Assembly: GCA_016707785.1 (NCBI GenBank)
Contig: JADJGZ010000053.1
Location: 40,074 to 104,073 of the forward strand
Direction: 5' to 3'
From: Bacteroidales bacterium
GTDB taxonomy: Bacteria > Bacteroidota > Bacteroidia > Bacteroidales > UBA4417
Length of the DNA stretch: 64,000 bases
Shown: piece by piece, positions 26,451-34,431 of the stretch
Layout: each line of letters begins with the position of its first letter
Position numbering within the stretch: the stretch's first letter is position 1
The notes under the pieces: model-generated
What the model saw: only the letters and a program-made list of their open reading frames with translations
What the model was told of the DNA's origin: nothing
The model's database searches: none
Translations under genes and position numbers: made by a program

Positions 26451-29400
26451 TTGTCCGGCAACCCGAATTTGCAACAGCCACAGCACCGAGGGGGGCCGCC
26501 TTGCCCCCCCGGAGAGGCGCCCGGTATTGCCGACACAGCCCCGGACCGATGCTTGCGGAAACACTCTTCGCTTCCCAGACCATCAATGTTCAGGACATTT
26601 CGGCTCCTGTGATTGCATCTCTGCCTGCCCCAACAACCATTGATTGTCCGGCAACACCAGAATTTGCAACAGCTACAGCTACCGATGAATGTGGTTCTGC
26701 TTTCACCTTAACTTATGAAGACAGCACTTTGCCCGGTATTTGTGCCGGGGCATACAGCGTAACCCGCACATGGACTGCAACCGATGCTTGCGGAAATATT
26801 TCATCAGCTTCGCAGACAATCAATGTTCAGGATATTTCTGCTCCTGTGATTGCATCTCTGCCTGCTCCGACAACCATTGATTGCCCGGCAACACCTGAAT
26901 TTGCAACAGCTACAGCTACCGATGAATGCGGTTCTGCCTTCACTTTAACCTTTGAAGATGTTACTACTCCCGGTATATGTGCCGGAGCATACAGCGTAAC
27001 CCGCACATGGACAGCAACGGATGCTTGTGGAAACATTTCTTCTGCTTCCCAGACCATCAATGTTCAGGATATCTCTGCCCCGGTAATTGCATCTCTGCCT
27101 GCACCGACAACCATTGATTGTCCGGCAACACCAGAATTTGCCACAGCTACAGCTACTGATGAATGCGGTTCTGCTTTCACCTTAACTTATGAAGACGCTA
27201 CTACACCAGGTATTTGTGCAGGTGCATACAGCGTAACCCGCACATGGACTGCTACCGATGCTTGTGGAAATATTTCTTCAGCCTCGCAAACAATCAATGT
27301 TCAGGATATTTCGGCTCCTGTGATTGCATCTCTGCCTGCACCGACAACCATTGATTGTCCGGCAACACCGGAATTTGCAACAGCTACAGCTACCGATGAA
27401 TGTGGTTCTGCTTTCACATTAACTTATGAAGACGCTACAACACCAGGTATTTGTGCCGGTGCATACAGCGTAACCCGCACATGGACGGCAACGGATGCTT
27501 GCGGAAACATTTCATCTGCTTCCCAGACCATCAATGTTCAGGATATTTCGGCTCCTGTGATTGCATCTCTGCCTGCCCCGACAACCATTGATTGTCCGGC
27601 AACACCAGAATTTGCAACAGCTACAGCTACCGATGAATGTGGTTCTGCTTTCACATTAACTTATGAAGACAGCACTGTGCCCGGTATTTGTGCCGGAGCA
27701 TACAGCGTAACCCGCACCTGGACGGCAACGGATGCTTGCGGAAATATTTCTTCTGCTTCCCAGACAATCAACGTTCAGGATATCTCTGCCCCTGTGATTG
27801 CATCTCTGCCTGCACCGACAACCATCGATTGTCCGGCAACACCGGAATTTGCAACAGCTACAGCTACCGATGAATGTGGTTCTGCATTTACCCTAACCTT
27901 TGAAGATGCTACAATGCCCGGTGCATGCACCGGTGCCTACAGCGTTATTCGCACATGGACTGCAACGGATGCTTGCGGAAACATTTCTTCTGCTTCCCAG
28001 ACTATCAATGTTCAGGATATCTCTGCTCCTGTGATTGCATCTCTGCCTGCCCCGACAACCATTGATTGTCCGGCAACACCGGAATTTGCAACAGCTACAG
28101 CTACCGATGAATGTGGTTCTGCTTTCACCTTAACCTATGAGGACAGCACTGTGCCAGGTATTTGTGCCGGCGCCTACAGCGTAACCCGCACATGGACAGC
28201 AACGGATGCTTGCGGAAACATTTCTTCTGCTTCACAGACTATCAATGTTCAGGATATTTCGGCTCCGGTGATTGCATCTCTGCCTGCCCCGACAACCATT
28301 GATTGTCCGGCAACACCGGAATTTGCAACAGCTACAGCTACTGATGAATGTGGTTCTGCTTTCACCTTAACTTATGAAGACAGCACTGTGCCCGGTATTT
28401 GTGCCGGTGCATACAGCGTAACCCGCACCTGGACTGCTAACGATGCTTGTGGAAATATTTCTTCAGCATCGCAAACAATCAATGTTCAGGATATCTCTGC
28501 TCCTGTGATTGCATCTCTGCCTGCACCGACAACCATTGATTGTCCGGCAACACCAGAGTTTGCAACAGCTACAGCTACCGATGAATGCGGTTCTGCTTTC
28601 ACATTAACTTATGAAGACAGCACTGTGCCCGGTATTTGTGCCGGAGCATACAGCGTAACCCGCACATGGACAGCAACGGATGCTTGTGGAAATATTTCAT
28701 CAGCCTCGCAAACTATCAATGTCAGGGATATTACTGCTCCGGTTGTTGTTTGTCCGGGGAATATTACAGTTAATAACGATCCCGGAGTTTGCGGAGCCAA
28801 TGTTATTGTGCCCACTCCAACAGTATTGGAAACCTGTGGAGTAGTAAGCATTCTCAATGACCTGAATCTAACTTCAAATGCTAATGGTTATTATCCGGTA
28901 GGAACCACTCAGATCATTTGGACCATAAATGATGAGTGCAACAATGTCTCTACCTGTACAATGAGTGTTACAGTAACTGATAATGAAGCACCTGCCATTC
29001 AATGTCCGGAAGATGTGCTGATATGTTCGACAGAAACCCTAAATATTGGATTAGCAACTGGTACTGATAATTGTGGTATTCTGTCGGTTACCAATAATGC
29101 TACTGGAAACTTTATGGTCGGTACTACAGCCATAACCTGGACAGTAACAGACATTCACGGGAACAGTTCATCCTGTGAGCAGAGTATTACGATCGTTCCT
29201 ATGGTCACTGCCAATGCAGGGCCGGATGAAACGATTTGTCAGAATTCTCAAGGCTACCAGGTACTCGGGGCCACAGCATCCAATTATTCCAGTTTGCTTT
29301 GGACCACAACCGGGAATGGTTCGTTATTGAATGCCAATACTATTTCACCGACCTATGTGCCCCAGACAGGAGAAACAGGGAATGTATATTTAACCCTGAC

Positions 29401-31867
29401 AGCATCCGGAATTGCTCCATGTTCAGGAACTTCTGATCAGCTCCTGTTGAGCATCATTCCAGGGCCAATGGTTTCAGCAGGTGATGATGCTACTATTTGT
29501 GAGAACCAGGTTTTCGTTCCAACAACTTCCAATGCAGCATATTACAATTCCATTCTTTGGACGACTTCAGGAACCGGAACATTCAATGATCCTACGATAT
29601 TGCACCCCACCTACACTCCAGATGCAACAGATATCCAGTCAGGAACAGTGGTCTTAACTCTCACAAGTATTGGATCAGCTTTATGCGGAAATATTGCAGA
29701 TAATATGACACTAACCATATCGGAAGCAATAATAGCACAAGCAGGTCCGGATGCAGCAACATGCCAGGGAATTCCTTTCACAGTTAACCAGGCCAGTGCA
29801 CAAAATGCTGTTTCAGTCTACTGGACGCATAATGGACTTGGCACCCTTACAGGCAATACAACACTGAATCCCACTTATACTCCAGCTCAGAATGAATTGG
29901 GAACCATTCTTCTTACCCTTCATGCTGAAGGCTTGGGCACATGCGGGAACAATGAGGACCAGATGGCTTTATCTGTTCATGGCATACCCCAGGTGTTTGC
30001 CGGGAATGATAATTCCAGTTGCGGGAACAATCCATTCGTATTGTCAGAAGCTACCTCCTCCAATATTGAGAGTCAGCAATGGACGACATCCGGCGATGGA
30101 ATTTTTGATGTTCCAACTTTATTAAATGCCACTTATCTTCCCGGACCTAATGATTTAGATAATGGAGTTGTTACCTTGAAACTTTCAGCTATTGGGTATG
30201 CCAATTGCGGAATCGTAGAAGACAGCCTGGTCTTGAATTTAACCACAGAACCTTCTGCAAATGCCGGTCCTGATGCAAGCACCTGTAGTTCTTCACCTTA
30301 CACAATTCAGTATGCCAATGCTACTTCGGTTGCCGGTCTGTACTGGACCCATAATGGTAATGGCACACTAAATGATGCCACAACCTTACATCCTACTTAT
30401 ATACCAGGCATAAATGAAACCGGAAATATTACCCTGGTTTTACATATTACTGCTTATGGAAACTGCGGAAGTGTTTTGGATTCAATGTCGTTAATGGTAC
30501 AAGAGCCTGCTCTTGCCGATGCAGGGAATGATCTTGCAACCTGCGATCAGGCTTCAGTAAGGATTACAAATTCCCAGGCGTCTGCTTATACTTCAATACT
30601 TTGGGTTAGTTCAGGCGATGGTTCATTTGATGATCCCACAGACTTGCATCCATTATATACTCCTGGTAACACTGACAGAGCAAACGGTTTGGTCAGGCTG
30701 AGTCTTCATTTACAAGGTATTACCCCATGTCAGGATGTAGTTGATGAGATGCTGTTACAAATTGGCATGAGTCCGAAAGTTTATGCCGGTGATGATGCTT
30801 ACCTCTGCCAGAATGAAAGCTTTACAATAATTGGAGCGACTGCAATTTCCCAGGGAACCATTTCCTGGCAAATCTCGCCAGCATCAAGCGGTGTTTTATC
30901 AGGAGCAAATACACTTACTCCGACCTTTACTCCGGCAAGTGGATATTTTGGAGAAGTGATTCTAACACTTTCACAGGAAGGAAGCTCTGCTTGTGCTAAT
31001 ATTGTAGCAACAGACCAGGTGAAATTAACTGTAAATAAATCACCCGTAGCAAATGCAGGTGAAGACCAGGTAATAGGTGAGGATAAGCGTGCAAAGCTCA
31101 ATGGTTCAGCTTCTGAAGGTTCGGGACTCTATGCATGGAAATGGCAACCTGAAAAATTCCTGGAGGATGCAACTTCCATGAATCCTATGACTCTGCCTTT
31201 GGGTTCAACCACTACCTTTACATTAACCGTAATGGATTTAGTGAGTAGTTGTTCCGGAAATGATGAGATCACAGTCTTTATCGGATCGCCAGGTTTTGAA
31301 ATCATAGCAAGGGCCGACTACGACACTGTTCTGGTCAATAATTCAGGAAAAATTGAAGTGCTTCTGAACGACATTTATCCTGACAATTCTAAGGTAACTT
31401 TATCATTATGTTCCAATCCTAACAATGGATTAGCAATTATCAATCCTGACCAGACTATAACTTATCAGCCCAAGCGGAAATTTACTGGTGATGATTCCTT
31501 GTGTTACAGGATATGTATTGATGTTACACCTGAAATATGCGTGGATACCATGGTATATATCCATGTAAGGCCAACTAAAATTGATGACTTACTAGTTGTT
31601 ACAGGGATTACTCCAAATGATGATAATGTAAATGATGACTGGACTATCAGAGGTATTGAAGACTACCCTGATAATACAGTAATAATTTTCAATCGTTGGG
31701 GTGATAAGATCCGCTCCTTTACTGGTTACGACAATAAAGAAAAGGTTTGGGATGGGAAGAATGAAGAAGGAAAGCCTGTACCAGATGGCACATACTTCTA
31801 TATCCTTGAGATTAAAGAATTAGGTAAATCATCAGGTTGGATTTTTGTAAGAGGTAATCGTGAATAG
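26312..31867 (+). CDS. Giant gene A, C-terminal segment with T9SS type B sorting domain
   Basis: In register from about 26575 to the stop at 31865-31867. It covers nine further 79-residue units (to about 28727) and two HYR domains (VCPGNITVNNDPGVCGAN; CPEDVLICSTETLNIG). About seven PKD-like domains of about 90 residues follow (29200-31290, each opening like NAGPDETICQN and containing LLWTTTGNGS-type motifs), then a cadherin-like domain. The last 95 residues match the gliding-motility-associated C-terminal domain: TGITPNDDNVNDDW, VIIFNRWGDKI, VWDGKNEEGKPVPDGTYFY. This type B signal directs the protein through the type IX secretion system and usually leads to surface attachment with PorP/SprF partners. 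Confidence 0.9.
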   Translation: MCRSIQRYSHMDSNGCLRKHFFCFPRPSMFRISRPGDCTCLPRQPLIVRQPEFATATAPRGAALPPRRGARYCRHSPGPMLAETLFASQTINVQDISAPVIASLPAPTTIDCPATPEFATATATDECGSAFTLTYEDSTLPGICAGAYSVTRTWTATDACGNISSASQTINVQDISAPVIASLPAPTTIDCPATPEFATATATDECGSAFTLTFEDVTTPGICAGAYSVTRTWTATDACGNISSASQTINVQDISAPVIASLPAPTTIDCPATPEFATATATDECGSAFTLTYEDATTPGICAGAYSVTRTWTATDACGNISSASQTINVQDISAPVIASLPAPTTIDCPATPEFATATATDECGSAFTLTYEDATTPGICAGAYSVTRTWTATDACGNISSASQTINVQDISAPVIASLPAPTTIDCPATPEFATATATDECGSAFTLTYEDSTVPGICAGAYSVTRTWTATDACGNISSASQTINVQDISAPVIASLPAPTTIDCPATPEFATATATDECGSAFTLTFEDATMPGACTGAYSVIRTWTATDACGNISSASQTINVQDISAPVIASLPAPTTIDCPATPEFATATATDECGSAFTLTYEDSTVPGICAGAYSVTRTWTATDACGNISSASQTINVQDISAPVIASLPAPTTIDCPATPEFATATATDECGSAFTLTYEDSTVPGICAGAYSVTRTWTANDACGNISSASQTINVQDISAPVIASLPAPTTIDCPATPEFATATATDECGSAFTLTYEDSTVPGICAGAYSVTRTWTATDACGNISSASQTINVRDITAPVVVCPGNITVNNDPGVCGANVIVPTPTVLETCGVVSILNDLNLTSNANGYYPVGTTQIIWTINDECNNVSTCTMSVTVTDNEAPAIQCPEDVLICSTETLNIGLATGTDNCGILSVTNNATGNFMVGTTAITWTVTDIHGNSSSCEQSITIVPMVTANAGPDETICQNSQGYQVLGATASNYSSLLWTTTGNGSLLNANTISPTYVPQTGETGNVYLTLTASGIAPCSGTSDQLLLSIIPGPMVSAGDDATICENQVFVPTTSNAAYYNSILWTTSGTGTFNDPTILHPTYTPDATDIQSGTVVLTLTSIGSALCGNIADNMTLTISEAIIAQAGPDAATCQGIPFTVNQASAQNAVSVYWTHNGLGTLTGNTTLNPTYTPAQNELGTILLTLHAEGLGTCGNNEDQMALSVHGIPQVFAGNDNSSCGNNPFVLSEATSSNIESQQWTTSGDGIFDVPTLLNATYLPGPNDLDNGVVTLKLSAIGYANCGIVEDSLVLNLTTEPSANAGPDASTCSSSPYTIQYANATSVAGLYWTHNGNGTLNDATTLHPTYIPGINETGNITLVLHITAYGNCGSVLDSMSLMVQEPALADAGNDLATCDQASVRITNSQASAYTSILWVSSGDGSFDDPTDLHPLYTPGNTDRANGLVRLSLHLQGITPCQDVVDEMLLQIGMSPKVYAGDDAYLCQNESFTIIGATAISQGTISWQISPASSGVLSGANTLTPTFTPASGYFGEVILTLSQEGSSACANIVATDQVKLTVNKSPVANAGEDQVIGEDKRAKLNGSASEGSGLYAWKWQPEKFLEDATSMNPMTLPLGSTTTFTLTVMDLVSSCSGNDEITVFIGSPGFEIIARADYDTVLVNNSGKIEVLLNDIYPDNSKVTLSLCSNPNNGLAIINPDQTITYQPKRKFTGDDSLCYRICIDVTPEICVDTMVYIHVRPTKIDDLLVVTGITPNDDNVNDDWTIRGIEDYPDNTVIIFNRWGDKIRSFTGYDNKEKVWDGKNEEGKPVPDGTYFYILEIKELGKSSGWIFVRGNRE
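26455..26580 (+). other. Damaged repeat unit with GC-rich foreign-looking bases
   Basis: The twelfth 237-bp unit is about 44 bp short. At 26489-26530 it contains a run rich in G and C (GAGGGGGGCCGCC and TTGCCCCCCCGGAGAGGC) that matches no other copy. Flanks on both sides return at once to the normal repeat. A corrupted consensus is the simplest reading. Confidence 0.7.
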
Positions 31868-32398
31868 CCTCTGATGAAAATTATAAATGCCTAGTTGAAA
31901 TTACCTGGCATCGATTTCTAAACACTGCTCTTTGATTCTTTTCAGGAGCAGTGTTTTTCTTTTATCAAATTCCCAAATCGAATCTCAGGTAAACATGGTT
32001 TGGACAGACTTTCCCAATTCTGTACTTAACCTTTAAAATTGAGCTTCTTTTATTACTATAAGATCTTTTATTCTCGATTTCAACAAATTCATTTAAAATC
32101 AGAATAGCTCTATTCCCAAATTATTACATTTCATGCTTATAAAAATTTACAGTATGTAAAAAAAAAGTGAAAATGCTAATCAAAAAAAGCGGATGAAATA
32201 ATTATCTGAAAATATTTTAATTATTCAATAAACTTCTATTTATCTGTTTATTAGTTATTTACGGACATACTAATTTTACAATACTACACTTTCATTACAT
32301 TTCCAACTGTTTGGCACAACTTTGGGACATAGGAAAATGCGAACAACTAACATATAGTTCTACAGCAGACTCCAACTACTCTAAGAAATACCAACGTG
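31868..32398 (+). other. Intergenic region between gene A and the PorP/SprF gene
   Basis: It contains the gene A terminator (31921-31963) and about 430 bases of very AT-rich leader ahead of the PorP/SprF gene. No further gene or RNA was recognised. The separate terminator suggests the second gene has its own promoter, but I could not place one. Confidence 0.6.
31921..31963 (+). terminator. Rho-independent terminator of giant gene A
   Basis: A perfect 10-bp stem, AACACTGCTC (31921-31930) with GAGCAGTGTT (31946-31955), is followed by TTTCTTTT. It lies 54 bases after the gene A stop. Confidence 0.85.
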
Positions 32399-33337
32399 AT
32401 GAAAAAGATACTCTTCCATACTCTCAGCCTCGCAACAATTCTTGTAACTCTTTTTTCTGCACGAGTTAATGCACAACAGGATCCACTGTTCAGTCAATAT
32501 ATGTTCAACAAGCTTGCAGTCAATCCAGCATATGCAGGCAGTCGTGATGTTCTTACCCTGGATGCATTATACAGGTATCAGTGGGTAAATATTGAAGGAG
32601 CTCCCCAGACTTTTTCAGCATCAATGCATTCACCTTTGAGGAACAATCATATGGGACTCGGTTTAAATGTTTATCATGATGTAATCGGCCCTTCTATTAA
32701 CCAGGGTGCTATGGCTACTTTCTCATACCGTATCCTTTTCCCTAACTCAAAATTATCCTTTGGAATTCAGGCTGGTTATAAATATACAGATGTACTCTGG
32801 TCAAGAATAGTTACCCTTGAAACTGAAGATCCACTGTTACGTGCTCCTTTAAATAACAAGGCCGTTCCCGATGCAAGCTTTGGTGTTTATTATTACTCAA
32901 ACAAATATTATGTTGGGTTTTCTTCAAAGCAGTTGTTTCAAAACCAGATGGGAGTAGTTTCAGTTAATGGTGAAGAACAATTCACCAAACTGCTTCGCCA
33001 CTTTTACGGTATGGCCGGTGCAGCCTTCCCAATCTCAGAAGATGTTGTTTTCCGTCCATCAGCTTTAGTAAAGTTTGTTAAGAATGCTCCTCCTCAAATG
33101 GATCTGAATGCAAGTTTCATGATTAAGAGTGCTTTCTGGCTTGGAGTATCTTATCGTACCGAAAAAGCTTTATCATTCATGGCAGAATTCAACCTATCAG
33201 AAAATCTAAGAATGGGTTACTCATATGATCATTGGTTCAATGAACTTCAATCATCCAACAAAGGATCTCACGAAGTAAGGCTCAGTTTCGACTTCGATAT
33301 TTTCCATTCAAGAATGCTTACCCCCCGTTATTTCTAA
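32399..33337 (+). CDS. PorP/SprF-family type IX secretion outer-membrane protein
   Basis: A 312-residue outer-membrane beta-barrel. Residues 1-26 are a signal peptide ending VNAQQ. The family opening QQDPLFSQYMFNKLAVNPAY is textbook PorP/SprF, followed by AGSRD and amphipathic strands to the C-terminal RLSFDFDI strand. I take the ATG at 32399; a GTG one codon upstream is also in frame. In Flavobacterium johnsoniae, SprF is encoded next to the giant adhesin SprB and is needed for its export or anchoring. The same order here, directly after gene A with its type B sorting domain, supports a dedicated partnership. Confidence 0.93.
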   Translation: MKKILFHTLSLATILVTLFSARVNAQQDPLFSQYMFNKLAVNPAYAGSRDVLTLDALYRYQWVNIEGAPQTFSASMHSPLRNNHMGLGLNVYHDVIGPSINQGAMATFSYRILFPNSKLSFGIQAGYKYTDVLWSRIVTLETEDPLLRAPLNNKAVPDASFGVYYYSNKYYVGFSSKQLFQNQMGVVSVNGEEQFTKLLRHFYGMAGAAFPISEDVVFRPSALVKFVKNAPPQMDLNASFMIKSAFWLGVSYRTEKALSFMAEFNLSENLRMGYSYDHWFNELQSSNKGSHEVRLSFDFDIFHSRMLTPRYF

Positions 33338-33427
33338 TAAGCAGACAGAAGCCAAATCAGATACACCATATATCCTCGGAAAAAACATATTCAAAAAGCA
33401 ACTCCAAAAACCCATTGTTTTGCGCCC

Positions 33428-33458
33428 ATGCCGGATAACCTCCGGCATTTTTTTTATT
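33428..33458 (+). terminator. Rho-independent terminator after the PorP/SprF gene
   Basis: ATGCCGGA (33428-33435) pairs with TCCGGCAT (33441-33448) around a five-base loop, followed by eight T residues. It lies about 90 bases after the stop. Confidence 0.85.
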
Positions 33459-34431
33459 CCACTGATTGCAATCAATAAATGATTATGAATATTAAAATTG
33501 ATACACCTGCTGAGGCTTTCAGTTGAATTGAGCTTAATAAGATAGATACTAATATATTCCAATTGACAAATTATTAGGCCAGGTTGATGTATCAACAGGC
33601 CCTGGTTCAAAAGTTTTAAGATATGTCCATTTTAGGTCCACATATATTGACCTAACTTTTATTTGTTAAAAGATTAAATCACTAAAGTGTTCAAGCAACT
33701 GATCTTTAGGCTTCTAAAGAATTTGGTGATAGGAAACATAAGTTTTCCAATTTGAAATTATGCTTTTTTTTGGGACAACCCTATTACTTTTTCTATTCAC
33801 ATCAATAAAAGAATAGAGAAAAACATTAAGATGCAAAAAGTAAATTTCTTACTCAATTATATGGTTGCTAGGAAGACCTCTTCCAGGCATAATACCAGTT
33901 GTATGCTTGTTTTGCATAAAAAAATCCCTGAAGACAATCAGCTGTAAATCTACAATATATACTCTCTGTCATGTTTCAACTAAAATCTAACCAACACATA
34001 ACTAATACATTACACAATAGACTAAACAACTACCAACAAATAAAAAAACACCATAAAACACTGACCCAAGCAATTGGGATCTATGCTTTTATCATACTTC
34101 TGTACTCCGCGGAAGTCTTTTCGTTATCAGGAGAACAGGACAAAGCATTACAGAAGCCTTTTAATAAACAGACAGAAAAAGATCAACTGAATGATAAGAG
34201 CCGGAGTTTGAAACCCTCATTCTGCCTGGCTTTAACACCTAAGAATACTCGATATACTCTTCATAGCTATAGCACTTTCAGCTCTTCCCTATTCCCTTCT
34301 AATTACCACTTTCCCTTACTCTTACCTACTTCCGATAAGCTGCTGATATCATTAAATAGCCAGGCTTAAGCCAAGCTATTGAGCCAAGCACACTCATTGA
34401 ATTTTTTTGCGTAAGCCATAATACTAGCGTC
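33459..34431 (+). other. AT-rich region upstream of giant gene B
   Basis: Nearly 1 kb between the PorP/SprF terminator and gene B. Apart from one doubtful small reading frame (33971-34369) I see no RNA gene, repeat or clear promoter. It is long for a Bacteroidota spacer and may hold regulatory sites of gene B. Confidence 0.5.
33971..34369 (+). CDS. Hypothetical small membrane or secreted protein
   Basis: Not recognised. The 132 residues have a basic, Asn/Gln/His-rich N-terminus, one hydrophobic segment (about 37-55, AIGIYAFIILLYSAEVFSL) and a polar, Ser/Lys-rich rest ending in a hydrophobic, Pro/Leu-containing tail. It ends 62 bases before gene B on the same strand, so it might be co-expressed with it. 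The frame could also be open by chance; the codon usage is not clearly that of its neighbours. Confidence 0.35.
   Translation: MFQLKSNQHITNTLHNRLNNYQQIKKHHKTLTQAIGIYAFIILLYSAEVFSLSGEQDKALQKPFNKQTEKDQLNDKSRSLKPSFCLALTPKNTRYTLHSYSTFSSSLFPSNYHFPLLLPTSDKLLISLNSQA

Larger units (their letters stand above)
23797..28727 (+). repeat. Tandem array of 21 units, 237 bp each
   Basis: The marker CCGGCAACACC (first copy CCGGCTACACC) recurs at 23851, 24088, 24325, 24562, 24799, 25036, 25273, 25510, 25746, 25983, 26220, 26455, 26648, 26885, 27122, 27359, 27596, 27833, 28070, 28307 and 28544. Spacing is 237 bp except at four steps (236, 237, 237, 235, 193) around the damaged unit at 26400-26580. Each unit encodes 79 residues with cysteines in TIDCPATPEF, DECGSAF, PGICAGAYS and TDACGNIS, probably forming disulphides on the cell surface. 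Confidence 0.95.
11387..31867 (+). other. Giant gene A (reconstructed): T9SS type B secreted repeat adhesin, frame-broken
   Basis: One gene of about 6,800 codons, seen as nine overlapping open frames. The order is: signal peptide, choice-of-anchor-L-like domain, SprB-like and PKD-like repeats, 18 HYR units of 85 residues, a short HYR block, 12 units of 97 residues plus one divergent unit, HYR domains, 21 units of 79 residues, two HYR domains, a run of PKD-like domains of about 90 residues, and a C-terminal T9SS type B sorting domain. Likely indels, judged against fixed repeat periods, are at 14432 (+1), 15573 (+1), about 15985 (-1), 16500 (+1), about 19266 (-1), several in 19520-19615, about 25730 (-1), about 26384 (+1) and several in 26400-26580. 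The protein would be exported by Sec and then the type IX system to the cell surface. Confidence 0.85.

Noticed and set aside
26489..26530. Insertion of a mobile element or integron site in the 237-bp array
   Set aside because: There are no terminal inverted repeats, no target duplication and no coding content. The patch is shorter than the sequence it replaces and looks like corrupted consensus.
13931..28727. CRISPR-like regular repeats
   Set aside because: The regular periods (255, 291, 237 bp) are coding domain repeats read in one frame with conserved protein motifs. There are no short repeats separated by unique spacers.
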